Source of the DNA: Massilia sp. Root335
GTDB lineage: Bacteria > Pseudomonadota > Gammaproteobacteria > Burkholderiales > Burkholderiaceae_D
Direction: 5' to 3'
DNA length: 64,000 nt
NCBI RefSeq assembly: GCF_001425685.1
Contig: NZ_LMCY01000048.1
Span: 244,770 to 308,769 of the forward strand
Positions 45,449-54,031 of the stretch are shown one piece after another. Both the position numbers and the translations under genes were made by a program. Within the stretch, counting starts at the first letter, position 1. Each line of letters opens with the position of its first letter. Below the pieces are notes generated by a model, which did no database searches, was not told the origin of the DNA, and saw nothing but the letters and a program-made list of their open reading frames with translations.

Positions 45449-45853
45449 TTAGATACGACGACGCTTCGGCGGACGGCAGCCGTTGTGCGGAACCGGCGTC
45501 ACGTCCTGGATTTCGGTGATCTTGATACCCAGGTTGTTCAGCGCGCGCACAGCCGACTCACGGCCCGGGCCCGGGCCCTTGATACGCACTTCCAGGTTCT
45601 TCACGCCGTATTCCTGAGCAACCTTGCCAGCCGCTTCAGCTGCGACCTGCGCCGCGAACGGGGTCGATTTACGCGAACCCTTGAAGCCTGCGCCGCCGGA
45701 CGTCGCCCACGACAGGGCATTGCCCTGACGATCGGTGATCGTGATGATGGTGTTGTTGAACGATGCGTGGACGTGTGCGATGCCTTCGGCGACGTTCTTT
45801 TTGACTTTCTTGCGGATGCGAGCTGCAGCCGCCGAGCTTTGTTGCTTAGCCAT
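45449..45853 (-). CDS. rpsK: 30S ribosomal protein S11
   Basis: Platform protein of the 30S subunit. The 134 residues include HVHASFNNTIITITDRQGN and the C-terminal DVTPVPHNGCRPPKRRRI, both invariant in S11. It has a slightly extended, Ala-rich N terminus and follows rpsM by 14 bp. Confidence 0.98.
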   Translation of the reverse strand: MAKQQSSAAAARIRKKVKKNVAEGIAHVHASFNNTIITITDRQGNALSWATSGGAGFKGSRKSTPFAAQVAAEAAGKVAQEYGVKNLEVRIKGPGPGRESAVRALNNLGIKITEIQDVTPVPHNGCRPPKRRRI

Positions 45854-45867
45854 GGTCAGTTCCTAGA

Positions 45868-46233
45868 TTATTTCTTGAGCGATTGAGCTGCTTTGCGCGG
45901 GCCCTTGCGGGTACGAGCATTCGTACGGGTGCGCTGGCCGCGGACCGGCAGGCCCTTGCGGTGACGCATACCGCGGTAGCAACCCAGATCCATCAAGCGC
46001 TTGATGCTCATGGACAGCTCACGGCGCAGGTCGCCCTCGACGACGAACTTGCCGACTGCATCACGCAGCTTTTCCAGTTCGTTGTCGTCCAGGTCCTTGA
46101 CCTTCTTGTTGGTCGCAACGCCGGTCGATTCGCAGATCTGCTTCGAGCGGGTACGGCCGATGCCATAGATTGCCGTCAGGCCGATGACGGTGTGCTGATG
46201 ATTGGGGACGTTGACCCCTGCAATACGTGCCAT
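45868..46233 (-). CDS. rpsM: 30S ribosomal protein S13
   Basis: Head protein that contacts the P-site tRNA and the 50S. The 121 residues begin MARIAGVNVPNHQHTVIGLT and end in the basic RTRTNARTRKGPRKA tail. It is the first gene of the alpha group, directly after rpmJ. Confidence 0.98.
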   Translation of the reverse strand: MARIAGVNVPNHQHTVIGLTAIYGIGRTRSKQICESTGVATNKKVKDLDDNELEKLRDAVGKFVVEGDLRRELSMSIKRLMDLGCYRGMRHRKGLPVRGQRTRTNARTRKGPRKAAQSLKK

Positions 46234-46249
46234 TCGTTATTCCTCGAAA

Positions 46250-46363
46250 TTAACCTTGACGCTGCTTGTGACGCGGCTCGACGCAGATCACACGGACCAC
46301 GCCCTTGCGCTTGATGATCTTGCAGTTGCGGCAGATCCGCTTGACTGAAGCGTTAACTTTCAT
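46250..46363 (-). CDS. rpmJ: 50S ribosomal protein L36
   Basis: A 37-residue zinc-binding ribosomal protein reading MKVNASVKRICRNCK..., ending HKQRQG. Cys11, Cys14, Cys27 and His32 form the zinc site, so this is the zinc-containing L36 form. It lies between infA and rpsM, its usual place. Confidence 0.96.
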   Translation of the reverse strand: MKVNASVKRICRNCKIIKRKGVVRVICVEPRHKQRQG

Positions 46364-46400
46364 TTTGCACTCTCTTCCAGATTCGATAACTTGATTAGTT

Positions 46401-46619
46401 TTACTTGGTGCGGAACACGATGCGGGCCCGGGACAAGTCGTAAGGGGTCAGCTCCACCGTTACCTTGTCACCCGGAAGAATGCGGATGTAATTCATCCGC
46501 ATTTTACCCGAGATATGTCCAAGCACCACGTGCCCGTTTTCCAGCTTTACGCGAAAGGTCGCGTTCGGGAGATTCTCCAGAATCTCCCCCTGCATTTGGA
46601 TGACGTCGTCTTTTGCCAT
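46401..46619 (-). CDS. infA: Translation initiation factor IF-1
   Basis: A 72-residue OB-fold protein that blocks the ribosomal A site during initiation. It begins MAKDDVIQMQGEILENLPN and contains GHISGKMRMNYIRILPGD and LTPYDLSRARIVFR. It sits between secY and rpmJ, as in many Betaproteobacteria; a second infA elsewhere is common in the group. Confidence 0.97.
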   Translation of the reverse strand: MAKDDVIQMQGEILENLPNATFRVKLENGHVVLGHISGKMRMNYIRILPGDKVTVELTPYDLSRARIVFRTK

Positions 46620-46652
46620 TCGGTCTATTCACTCCTGGGGGGCGCCAGCCGC

Positions 46653-47987
46653 TCAACGCGACGGGATACCGCCTTTGAAATTAGCCTTGCGCAGCAGCGA
46701 CTCATATTGCTGCGACATGACGTAGTTCTGCACCTGCGCCATGAAATCCATCGTGACGACCACGATGATCAGGAGCGAGGTTCCGCCAAAATAGAAAGGT
46801 ACTTTCCACTGGCTTTGCAGGAACTCCGGCAACAGGCAAACCAGCGTGATATAGACCGCACCGGCCAGGGTCAGGCGCATCAGGATCTTGTCGATGTAGC
46901 GCGCGGTCTGCTCGCCCGGACGGATGCCCGGTACAAACGCGCCGCTCTTCTTCAAGTTGTCCGCCGTTTCCTTGCTGTTGAATACCAGCGCCGTATAGAA
47001 GAAGCAGAAGAACACGATTGCCACCGCATACAGCAACGCGTGGATCGGTTCGCCCGGGCTCAACGAGGCAGCGAGGTCTTTCAGGAACCCGATGAACGGA
47101 TTCGTGACGTCCTTGCCTTTCGTGAACCAGTCGACGATCGTGGCCGGGAACAGGATGATCGACGAAGCGAAGATCGGCGGGATCACGCCCGACATGTTCA
47201 GCTTCAGCGGCAGGTGGCTGGTTTGGCCACCATAGATCTTGTTGCCGACCTGGCGTTTCGCGTAATTCACCAGGATCTTGCGCTGGCCGCGTTCGACGAA
47301 CACGACCGCGTAAGTCACCAGAGCTACCAGAATCACGATGATGATTGCGGAGAAGCTGCCGATCGAACCGTTCGACACCAGGGTGAACAAGCTACCCAGT
47401 GCGTTCGGCAGACCCGCTGCGATACCGGCAAAAATGATGATCGAGATACCGTTGCCAAGGCCACGTTCGGTGATCTGCTCGCCCAGCCACATGAGGAACA
47501 TGGTGCCGGTCAGCAGGGTCACGACGGTCACGAAGCGGAAAGCCACGCCCGGATCGATCACGAGGCCTTGCTGCGCCTCGAGCGCGACCGCGATGCCGAA
47601 CGCCTGGAACAACGCCAGCACGACCGTGAAGTAACGGGTGTACTGGGTGATCTTGCGGCGGCCGGACTCGCCCTCTTTCTTCAGTGCCTCCATCTGCGGC
47701 GAGACGATCGACACCAGCTGCATGATGATCGAAGCCGAAATGTAAGGCGTGATGCCAAGAGCGAACACGGCAAAGCGGGACAGGGCCCCGCCCGAGAACA
47801 TGTTGAACATGCCCAGGATGCCGCCCTCGTTCTGCTTGAACAGCTGGGCCATGGCGATCGGGTCAATCCCGGGGACCGGGATGTGAGCTCCGATACGATA
47901 CACGACCAACGCGCCAAGCAAGAACCACAACCGACTCCAGGGGAAGCCGGACGCAGCACTTTTACCAAGTTGTGAATTAGTCGCCAA
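46653..47987 (-). CDS. secY: Preprotein translocase subunit SecY
   Basis: Core of the SecYEG channel with ten predicted membrane helices over 444 residues. Motifs include RIGAHIPVPGID near the N terminus, the plug and pore region LGITPYISASIIMQL, and the cytoplasmic loop ENADN-like KETADNLKKSGAFVPGIRPG with the conserved arginine. The start codon is TTG at 47987 with GGAG 7 bp upstream. It follows rplO by 29 bp. Confidence 0.97.
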   Translation of the reverse strand: MATNSQLGKSAASGFPWSRLWFLLGALVVYRIGAHIPVPGIDPIAMAQLFKQNEGGILGMFNMFSGGALSRFAVFALGITPYISASIIMQLVSIVSPQMEALKKEGESGRRKITQYTRYFTVVLALFQAFGIAVALEAQQGLVIDPGVAFRFVTVVTLLTGTMFLMWLGEQITERGLGNGISIIIFAGIAAGLPNALGSLFTLVSNGSIGSFSAIIIVILVALVTYAVVFVERGQRKILVNYAKRQVGNKIYGGQTSHLPLKLNMSGVIPPIFASSIILFPATIVDWFTKGKDVTNPFIGFLKDLAASLSPGEPIHALLYAVAIVFFCFFYTALVFNSKETADNLKKSGAFVPGIRPGEQTARYIDKILMRLTLAGAVYITLVCLLPEFLQSQWKVPFYFGGTSLLIIVVVTMDFMAQVQNYVMSQQYESLLRKANFKGGIPSR

Positions 47988-48016
47988 TTTTTGCTCCGAT
48001 CAGGCAGCGGCCGCGT

Positions 48017-48448
48017 TTAGGCGACCGAACCGCCAGCTGCTTCGATCGCTGCTTTCGCGCCAGCGGTCGCCTTGATGCCCTTCAGGTTCACCGCTTTGGT
48101 GATTTCGCCCGACAGGATCACGCGCACATCGCGAGCGACGACCGGCAGCACGCCGGCTTGCTTGAGCACCAGGACGTCGACGTCGCCGACGGCCAGGTTG
48201 TTCAGGTCCGACAGACGCACTTCAGCCTTGAACGTAGCGTTCAGCGACTTGAAGCCACGCTTCGGCAGGCGGCGCTGCAGCGGCATCTGGCCGCCTTCGA
48301 AACCGACCTTGTGGAAGCCGCCCGAACGCGACTTCTGACCCTTGTGACCGCGGCCGGCGGTCTTGCCCAGGCCCGAGCCGATACCGCGACCGACGCGGCG
48401 CTTGGCGTGTTTCGCGCCTTCAGCGGGTTGGATGGTATTGAGTTCCAT
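48017..48448 (-). CDS. rplO: 50S ribosomal protein L15
   Basis: Assembly protein of the large subunit. The 143 residues begin MELNTIQPAEGAKHAKRRVG and contain GRGIGSGLGKTAGRGHKGQ, the L15 signature. Located between rpmD and secY. Confidence 0.98.
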   Translation of the reverse strand: MELNTIQPAEGAKHAKRRVGRGIGSGLGKTAGRGHKGQKSRSGGFHKVGFEGGQMPLQRRLPKRGFKSLNATFKAEVRLSDLNNLAVGDVDVLVLKQAGVLPVVARDVRVILSGEITKAVNLKGIKATAGAKAAIEAAGGSVA

Positions 48449-48475
48449 TATTTTCTCCGTTGACCAAGCCGAGGC

Positions 48476-48655
48476 TTAGTCGACAATTTTCACGAGGTAG
48501 TTGACCTTGTTGATCATGCCGCGGATCGCCGGGGTGTCCTGCAGCTCGGAGACCGAGTTGACACGACGCAGACCCAGACCGCGCACGGTGGCGCGGTGAT
48601 CCTGGCGGGTACCGATCAGGCCTTTGACCAGCTTGACTTTGATGGTGTTTGCCAT
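48476..48655 (-). CDS. rpmD: 50S ribosomal protein L30
   Basis: A 59-residue protein reading MANTIKVKLVKGLIGTRQDH..., with GLGLRRVNSVSELQDTPAIR and a VNYLVKIVD end, matching bacterial L30. It lies between rpsE (11 bp upstream) and rplO. Confidence 0.96.
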   Translation of the reverse strand: MANTIKVKLVKGLIGTRQDHRATVRGLGLRRVNSVSELQDTPAIRGMINKVNYLVKIVD

Positions 48656-48666
48656 AGTTATTCCCC

Positions 48667-49185
48667 TTAACCCAGGATCTCTTCCACCGACTTGCCGCGC
48701 TTGGCAGCGATGTCGGCCGGAGTGCTCATTTTTGCCAGACCGTCGAGGGTCGCGCGAACCAGGTTGTACGGGTTCGACGAACCGGTCGACTTGGCGACGA
48801 CGTCGGTCACGCCCATCACTTCGAAGATTGCGCGCATTGCGCCGCCTGCGATCACGCCGGTACCCGGCTTGGCCGGCGACATCATCACGTACGACGCGCC
48901 GTGGCGGCCGGTGACGCTGTGCTGCAGCGTGCCGTTCTTGAGGGGCACCTTGATCAGGTTGCGGCGGGCTTCTTCCATCGCTTTCTGCACGCCGACCGGA
49001 ACTTCCTTCGACTTGCCTTTACCCATGCCGATGCGGCCATCGCCGTCACCGACAACGGTCAGCGCTGCAAAACCCATGATACGACCACCCTTGACCACTT
49101 TGGTCACGCGGTTGATCGCGATCATTTTCTCGCGCATGCCATCATCCGGCTTGTCGCTTGCCATTTTCGCTTGCATTTTTGCCAT
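48667..49185 (-). CDS. rpsE: 30S ribosomal protein S5
   Basis: Decoding-fidelity protein and part of the mRNA entry helicase. The 172 residues contain the double-stranded-RNA-binding segment MIAINRVTKVVKGGRIMGF and GTGVIAGGAMRAIFEVMGV. The N terminus (MAKMQAKMASDKPDDGMRE) is a little longer than in E. coli. Confidence 0.98.
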   Translation of the reverse strand: MAKMQAKMASDKPDDGMREKMIAINRVTKVVKGGRIMGFAALTVVGDGDGRIGMGKGKSKEVPVGVQKAMEEARRNLIKVPLKNGTLQHSVTGRHGASYVMMSPAKPGTGVIAGGAMRAIFEVMGVTDVVAKSTGSSNPYNLVRATLDGLAKMSTPADIAAKRGKSVEEILG

Positions 49186-49197
49186 GACGATTCTTCC

Positions 49198-49560
49198 TTA
49201 GAACTTCAGACCAGCTTCGCGCGCGGCTTCCGCCAGCGCCTTCACACGGCCGTGGTAACGGAAACCCGAACGGTCGAATGCGACTTCGGTGATCCCTGCT
49301 TTCAGTGCTTTTTCTGCGACGCGCTTGCCAACCAGTGCGGCTGCAGCGGCGTTGCCGCCCGCACCCGACTTGCCGCCCAGCTCGGCGCGCACTTCTGCTT
49401 CCAGCGTCGAAGCCGAAACCAGGACCTTCGCATCCGGGCTGATCAGGTTCGCATAGATGTGCAGGTTGGTGCGGTGCACCGACAGGCGGTTCACGCCCAA
49501 CTGCGCGATCTTGATGCGGGTTTGGCGTCCGCGACGCAGACGCGATTCTTTCTTGTCCAT
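49198..49560 (-). CDS. rplR: 50S ribosomal protein L18
   Basis: 5S rRNA-binding protein. The 120 residues begin MDKKESRLRRGRQTRIK and contain RLSVHRTNLHIYANLI and VAFDRSGFRYHGRVKALA, the L18 hallmarks. It is 12 bp upstream of rpsE. Confidence 0.98.
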   Translation of the reverse strand: MDKKESRLRRGRQTRIKIAQLGVNRLSVHRTNLHIYANLISPDAKVLVSASTLEAEVRAELGGKSGAGGNAAAAALVGKRVAEKALKAGITEVAFDRSGFRYHGRVKALAEAAREAGLKF

Positions 49561-49572
49561 CGTCAGCTCCGA

Positions 49573-50106
49573 TTATTTCTTCTTGGTTTCTTTAAGCTTC
49601 ACCACTTCGTCCGCATAACGGACACCCTTGCCTTTGTACGGCTCAGGCGAGCGGTAAGCGCGCACTTCTGCGGCAACCTGGCCGACCTTTTGACGGTCGA
49701 TACCCTTGATCAGGATCTCGGTCGGGGTCGGGGTTGCAGCGGTGACGCCTTCCGGCATCGCGTGCAGCACCGGGTGCGAGAAGCCCAGCGACAGGTTCAG
49801 GGCGTTGCCTTGGACGGCGGCCTTGTAACCCACGCCGACCAGGGTCAGGCGCTTTTCGAAACCTTTGGTGACACCGGTCACCATGTTGTTCACCAGAGCA
49901 CGCAGGGTGCCCGACATGGCGTTCGATTCGCGGGAATCGTCGATCACGTCGAACGACAGCGTGCCGTTGTTGTTTTCCACTTTGACCAGGCCGTTCAGCG
50001 CCTGGGTCAGGGTGCCCAGCGGGCCCTTGACGGTGATCGACGACGCGTTGATCGCGACATCGGTACCGGCCGGGACGGCGATTGGCATCTTAGCTACTCG
50101 AGACAT
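49573..50106 (-). CDS. rplF: 50S ribosomal protein L6
   Basis: Binds near the sarcin-ricin loop. The 177 residues begin MSRVAKMPIAVPAGTDV and end in the typical RSPEPYKGKGVRYADEVVK motif. Located between rpsH and rplR. Confidence 0.98.
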   Translation of the reverse strand: MSRVAKMPIAVPAGTDVAINASSITVKGPLGTLTQALNGLVKVENNNGTLSFDVIDDSRESNAMSGTLRALVNNMVTGVTKGFEKRLTLVGVGYKAAVQGNALNLSLGFSHPVLHAMPEGVTAATPTPTEILIKGIDRQKVGQVAAEVRAYRSPEPYKGKGVRYADEVVKLKETKKK

Positions 50107-50116
50107 CGTCTACTCC

Positions 50117-50512
50117 TTAAGCCACGTAGCAAATCACTTCGCCACCGACACCGGTAGCACGTGCTTTGCGGTCGGTCATCACACCCTTCGGGGTCGAGAC
50201 GATTGCCACACCGAGGCCGTTCATGACCTGGGGGATCTCATCTTTGCCCTTGTAGATGCGCAGGCCAGGACGGGAGACGCGCTCGATGCGCTCGATAACC
50301 GGACGGCCGACGTAGTACTTCAAACCGATTTTCAGTTCAGCCTTGCCACCTTCGGTGGACACGGCGTAATCTTCGATGTAACCCTCGTCCTTCAGGACGT
50401 TGGCAATCGCAACTTTCAGCTTCGACGACGGCATTTCGACGGTGGTCTTCTGCACGCCTTGCGCGTTGCGAATACGGGTCAGCATATCGGCGATAGGATC
50501 GCTCATACTCAT
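50117..50512 (-). CDS. rpsH: 30S ribosomal protein S8
   Basis: Central-domain 16S-binding protein and, in E. coli, the repressor of the spc operon. The 131 residues begin MSMSDPIADMLTRIRNAQ and end STPKGVMTDRKARATGVGGE..., the S8 signature. It is 10 bp upstream of rplF. Confidence 0.98.
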   Translation of the reverse strand: MSMSDPIADMLTRIRNAQGVQKTTVEMPSSKLKVAIANVLKDEGYIEDYAVSTEGGKAELKIGLKYYVGRPVIERIERVSRPGLRIYKGKDEIPQVMNGLGVAIVSTPKGVMTDRKARATGVGGEVICYVA

Positions 50513-50526
50513 TGCTTATTCTCCTA

Positions 50527-50832
50527 TTACCAGCTAGCTTTGGTCATACCCGGGATTTCGCCTTTCATGGCGAATTCGCGGAGTTTGGTACGGGCCAGAC
50601 CGAATTTACGGAAAGTGCCACGGGGACGGCCGGTGATGGCGCAGCGGTTACGCTGGCGGGTCGGCGCCGAGTTACGCGGCAGGGCCTGCAGCTTCAGGCG
50701 TGCTTCGTAACGCTCTTCTTCGGTCTTCGACTGGTCGTCGATGATTGCTTTCAGAGCGGCACGCTTTGCGGCGAATTTCTCCACCAGGTCTGCACGCTTC
50801 TGTTCGCGGTTAATCAGTGCAAGTTTTGCCAT
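50527..50832 (-). CDS. rpsN: 30S ribosomal protein S14 (zinc-independent form)
   Basis: The 101-residue form without the CxxC pairs of the short zinc-type S14. It includes LPRNSAPTRQRNRCAITGRP and GTFRKFGLARTKLREFA. Located between rplE and rpsH, so it is the constitutive copy. Confidence 0.98.
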   Translation of the reverse strand: MAKLALINREQKRADLVEKFAAKRAALKAIIDDQSKTEEERYEARLKLQALPRNSAPTRQRNRCAITGRPRGTFRKFGLARTKLREFAMKGEIPGMTKASW

Positions 50833-50836
50833 GTTC

Positions 50837-51376
50837 TTAGTTCCGGAACGGGAATTTGAATGCGGCGAGCAGCGCTTTGGCTTCTTCGTCGGTCTTAGCA
50901 GTCGTGGTGATCGAGATGTTCATGCCACGCAGCGCATCGATCTTGTCGTAATCGATTTCCGGGAAGATGATCTGCTCTTTGACGCCGATGTTGTAGTTGC
51001 CGCGACCATCGAACGATTTGCCGCTGACGCCACGGAAGTCACGCACGCGCGGCAGGGCCACGGTGATGAAACGATCCAGGAATTCGTACATGCGGGCGCC
51101 ACGCAGGGTCACCATCGTGCCGATCGGGTAGCCTTCGCGGATCTTGAAACCTGCGATTGCCTTGCGAGCCTTGGTCACGACCGGCTTCTGGCCGGCGATC
51201 TTGGTCAGGTCGCCGGTTGCGTGCTCAATGATCTTCTTGTCGGCGACAGCTTCCGACAGACCCATGTTCAGGGTGATCTTGGTCAGGCGCGGCACTTCCA
51301 TCACCGACTTGTAACCGAATTTTTCGGTCAGTTCGGCAACGACTTTGTCTTTATAAACTTGTTGGAGACGGGCCAT
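50837..51376 (-). CDS. rplE: 50S ribosomal protein L5
   Basis: 5S rRNA and P-site tRNA contact protein. The 179 residues begin MARLQQVYKDKVVAELTEKF and contain GFKIREGYPIGTMVTLRG and QIIFPEIDYDKIDALRGMN. It starts 6 bp after rplX. Confidence 0.98.
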   Translation of the reverse strand: MARLQQVYKDKVVAELTEKFGYKSVMEVPRLTKITLNMGLSEAVADKKIIEHATGDLTKIAGQKPVVTKARKAIAGFKIREGYPIGTMVTLRGARMYEFLDRFITVALPRVRDFRGVSGKSFDGRGNYNIGVKEQIIFPEIDYDKIDALRGMNISITTTAKTDEEAKALLAAFKFPFRN

Positions 51377-51382
51377 TTCTCA

Positions 51383-51697
51383 TTACCCTTTCACTACTTC
51401 GCCGTTCGACTTGAAGACGCGGACTTTTTTGCCATCCACTTCTTTGAAGCCAACGCGATCAGCCTTGCCGGTCGCTGCGTTGAACAGCGCGACGTTCGAC
51501 ACGTGAATCGGCATGGTCTTGTCGACGATACCACCAGTTACGCCGGTCATCGGGTTCGGCTTGACGGCCTTCTTGGCCAGGTTCACGCCTTCGACGATGA
51601 CGTGCTCAGCATCTACGCGTTGCTGAACGACACCGCGCTTGCCCTTGTCTTTACCGGCCAGAACGATGACTTCGTCGTTTTTACGAATCTTATCCAT
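51383..51697 (-). CDS. rplX: 50S ribosomal protein L24
   Basis: Early assembly protein with a KOW motif. The 104 residues begin MDKIRKNDEVIVLAGKDKGK, then GVNLAKKAVKPNPMTGVTGG. It follows rplN by 10 bp. Confidence 0.98.
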   Translation of the reverse strand: MDKIRKNDEVIVLAGKDKGKRGVVQQRVDAEHVIVEGVNLAKKAVKPNPMTGVTGGIVDKTMPIHVSNVALFNAATGKADRVGFKEVDGKKVRVFKSNGEVVKG

Positions 51698-51707
51698 TGC
51701 GACTCCC

Positions 51708-52076
51708 TTACAGAACTTCAGGTGCCAGGGACACGATCTTCATGAACTTTTCGGTACGCAGTTCGCGCGTCACCGGTCCGAAGATACGGGTACCGATCGG
51801 CTCCAGCTTGCTGTTCAGCAGGACAGCGGCGTTGCCGTCGAACTTCACCAGGGAGCCGTCCTGGCGGCGCACACCTTTAGCGGTACGCACGACCACGGCG
51901 TTGTAGATTTCACCTTTCTTGACGCGGCCGCGCGGAGCAGCCTGCTTCACGGTGACTTTGATCACGTCGCCAATGCTGGCGTAACGGCGCTTGGAGCCGC
52001 CCAATACCTTGATGCACAGTACTTCTTTCGCACCGGTATTGTCGGCCACTTCGAGCCGGCTTTCAGTTTGAATCAT
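51708..52076 (-). CDS. rplN: 50S ribosomal protein L14
   Basis: First gene of the spc group. The 122 residues begin MIQTESRLEVADNTGAKEVL and contain RRYASIGDVIKVTVKQAAPR, the L14 signature. A 254-bp gap with a promoter and hairpins precedes it. Confidence 0.98.
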   Translation of the reverse strand: MIQTESRLEVADNTGAKEVLCIKVLGGSKRRYASIGDVIKVTVKQAAPRGRVKKGEIYNAVVVRTAKGVRRQDGSLVKFDGNAAVLLNSKLEPIGTRIFGPVTRELRTEKFMKIVSLAPEVL

Positions 52077-52211
52077 GATATTTTCTTTCCCAACTTAAGC
52101 CGAAGAAACCCCACGGAAAACCGTAGGCCTGCGGTCAGTCTTGGTCCCGCCGGCCGCACTCATTGCAAGCGCGTACGTTTGGGTGATTGGACTTTCCAAT
52201 GTTCGTTGCAG

Positions 52212-52240
52212 GCCGCAGTTACCGAAGGACAAACTGCGGC
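52212..52240 (-). other. Hairpin in the spc operon leader
   Basis: A 9-bp perfect stem GCCGCAGTT/AACTGCGGC with an 11-nt loop lies about 15-45 nt downstream of the predicted spc transcription start and about 135 nt before rplN. It is not followed by a T-tract, so it is more likely a leader structure than a terminator. Confidence 0.5.
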
Positions 52241-52261
52241 AACACATGAACGAAGCCCGCT

Positions 52262-52290
52262 AGTATTCCACATACCAGCGGGCCACGCAA
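52262..52290 (-). promoter_or_regulatory. spc operon promoter
   Basis: Minus strand: TTGCGT (complement of 52285-52290), 17-bp spacer, AATACT (complement of 52262-52267), followed by AGCG. The S10-group promoter at 57180 has the same TTGCGT-N17-TATACTAGC pattern. The promoter lies within a 12-bp interrupted palindrome GCCCGCTGGTAT/ATACTAGCGGGC (52253-52283, one mismatch) that could also act as a terminator for the upstream rpsQ transcript. Confidence 0.65.
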
Positions 52291-52330
52291 GACAAATTTT
52301 TGGGAGGTGTTGTTAAACCTCCTACAGGCT

Positions 52331-52603
52331 TTACAGAACCTGTGCGACCTGCACAACCTTGGTCAGGGTCCAAGCCTTCGTCTTCGAGATCGGACGACCT
52401 TCCGTGATCTCGACCGTGTCGCCGGTCTTGGCCTGGTTGGTCTCGTCGTGCGCGTGATACTTGTTCGAGCGCACGATGATCTTGCCGTACAGCGGGTGCT
52501 TGACGTGACGCTCAACCAGCACGGTCACCGTCTTGTCCATCTTGTCGGACACGACTTTGCCGACCAGCGTACGCTTCAGCGCCGTTTTAGTGGTGTCGTT
52601 CAT
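52331..52603 (-). CDS. rpsQ: 30S ribosomal protein S17
   Basis: Primary 16S-binding OB-fold protein. The 90 residues include GKVVSDKMDKTVTVLVERHV and DTVEITEGRPISKTKAW. Its start overlaps the rpmC stop in an ATGA. It is the last gene of the S10 group; a GGAGG/CCTCC hairpin follows. Confidence 0.98.
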   Translation of the reverse strand: MNDTTKTALKRTLVGKVVSDKMDKTVTVLVERHVKHPLYGKIIVRSNKYHAHDETNQAKTGDTVEITEGRPISKTKAWTLTKVVQVAQVL

Positions 52604-52791
52604 TTGGCTTCCTTCTGGGTCATCACGGTTTTGACACGCGCGATATCGCGGCGCACCTTCTTGAGCTGGGCGGTATTCGTCAGTTGCTGCGTAGCGATTT
52701 GCATGCGCAGGCCGAACTGTGCCTTCAGCAGCTCATTCAGCTCTTGTTGCAGAGCTGCCTGGTCCTTGCCGCGGAGTTCCGTTGCTTTCAT
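52600..52791 (-). CDS. rpmC: 50S ribosomal protein L29
   Basis: A 63-residue helical protein at the peptide exit tunnel, beginning MKATELRGKDQAALQQELNE and containing QLKKVRRDIARVKTV. Located between rplP and rpsQ. Confidence 0.97.
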   Translation of the reverse strand: MKATELRGKDQAALQQELNELLKAQFGLRMQIATQQLTNTAQLKKVRRDIARVKTVMTQKEAK

Positions 52792-52803
52792 TCTTAACTC
52801 CTG

Positions 52804-53223
52804 TTATTGGCCGACTTGACGCACGACAAACGTCGTCGCCAGCGGCAGTTTGGCGGCAGCCAGGCGGAATGCTTCGCGCGCCAGTTCTTCGGCGACACCG
52901 TCCATTTCGTACAGGACCTTGCCCGGCTGGATCTCGGCCACGTAGTACTCCGGGTTACCCTTACCGTTACCCATACGGACTTCAGCCGGCTTGTTCGAAA
53001 TCGGCTTGTCCGGGAAGATACGGATCCAGATACGGCCGCCACGCTTGATGTGACGGGTCATGGCACGACGTGCAGCTTCGATCTGGCGTGCGGTGATACG
53101 GCCGCGGGCAACTGCCTTCAGGCCGAACTCGCCGAACGAGACCGCGGTGCCGCGGGTGTGCGAAATGCCGGTGTTGCGGCCTTTCTGCTCTTTACGATAC
53201 TTTCTGCGGGATGGCTGCAGCAT
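52804..53223 (-). CDS. rplP: 50S ribosomal protein L16
   Basis: Helps position tRNA near the peptidyl transferase centre. The 139 residues begin MLQPSRRKYRKEQKGRNTG and contain RMGNGKGNPEYYVAEIQPG with the conserved glycine-rich loop. It starts 2 bp after rpsC. Confidence 0.98.
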   Translation of the reverse strand: MLQPSRRKYRKEQKGRNTGISHTRGTAVSFGEFGLKAVARGRITARQIEAARRAMTRHIKRGGRIWIRIFPDKPISNKPAEVRMGNGKGNPEYYVAEIQPGKVLYEMDGVAEELAREAFRLAAAKLPLATTFVVRQVGQ

Positions 53224-53225
53224 GC

Positions 53226-54020
53226 TTATTCTCCTGCTTTCTCAGCAGCCGGCTTGGCAGCGCGGCGGCCTGCTGGTGCGGTACCTGGCTTGGCGCCCGG
53301 ACGGCCACGGCCGGCCGGTTTGCCGTCGTCACGACGCGGACCGCGCGGCTTTTTCTCGTCGGCCGGAACGTCGATCACCGGTGCTTCGCCGGTCGGCGAA
53401 CGGTCGCCCTTGTAAACCCAGACTTTCACGCCGATGATGCCGTACGTGGTCGAGGCTTCGCTGGTGCCGTAGTCGATGTCGGCGCGCAGGGTGTGCAGGG
53501 GCACACGGCCTTCGCGGTACCATTCGGTACGTGCGATCTCGATGCCGTTCAGACGGCCCGACGACATGATCTTGATGCCGACGGCGCCCAGACGCATCGC
53601 GTTCTGCATCGCGCGCTTCATGGCGCGGCGGAACATGATACGCTTTTCGAGCTGCTGGGCGATCGAATCGGCGATCAGCTGCGAGTCGATTTCCGGCTTG
53701 CGGATCTCTTCGATATTGACGTGCACCGGCACGCCCATGATCTTCGCCAGCGAAGTCTTCAGGACTTCGATGTCTTCGCCTTTCTTGCCGATGACCACGC
53801 CCGGACGCGACGAGTAGATCGTGAAGCGCGCGTTCTTGGCCGGACGCTCGATGACGATGCGGCCGACGGAGGCGTTCTTCAGTTTCTTCTTCAGGAAAGC
53901 GCGGGCTTCCAGGTCTTCCTTCAGCATGTCGGCAAAATTGCCGTTGCCAGCGTACCAGCGCGATGCCCAGTTACGGGTGACCGCCAGGCGGAAGCCGGTT
54001 GGGTGGATTTTCTGACCCAT
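53226..54020 (-). CDS. rpsC: 30S ribosomal protein S3 with long basic C-terminal tail
   Basis: Head protein forming part of the mRNA entry site. The first 215 residues match S3: MGQKIHPTGFRLAVTRNW, the KH domain with VVIGKKGEDIEVLK, and GEAPVIDVPADEKK. At 264 residues it is about 30 longer than the E. coli protein because of a Pro/Gly/Arg/Ala/Lys-rich tail (about 220-264). Such tails occur in other Betaproteobacteria. Confidence 0.98.
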   Translation of the reverse strand: MGQKIHPTGFRLAVTRNWASRWYAGNGNFADMLKEDLEARAFLKKKLKNASVGRIVIERPAKNARFTIYSSRPGVVIGKKGEDIEVLKTSLAKIMGVPVHVNIEEIRKPEIDSQLIADSIAQQLEKRIMFRRAMKRAMQNAMRLGAVGIKIMSSGRLNGIEIARTEWYREGRVPLHTLRADIDYGTSEASTTYGIIGVKVWVYKGDRSPTGEAPVIDVPADEKKPRGPRRDDGKPAGRGRPGAKPGTAPAGRRAAKPAAEKAGE

Positions 54021-54031
54021 CGTGTGACTCC

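Noticed and set aside
52291..52330. GGAGG/CCTCC hairpin as a strong rho-independent terminator of rpsQ
   Set aside because: The stem is followed by CAAAAATTTG rather than a T-tract on the transcribed strand, so termination there is doubtful.
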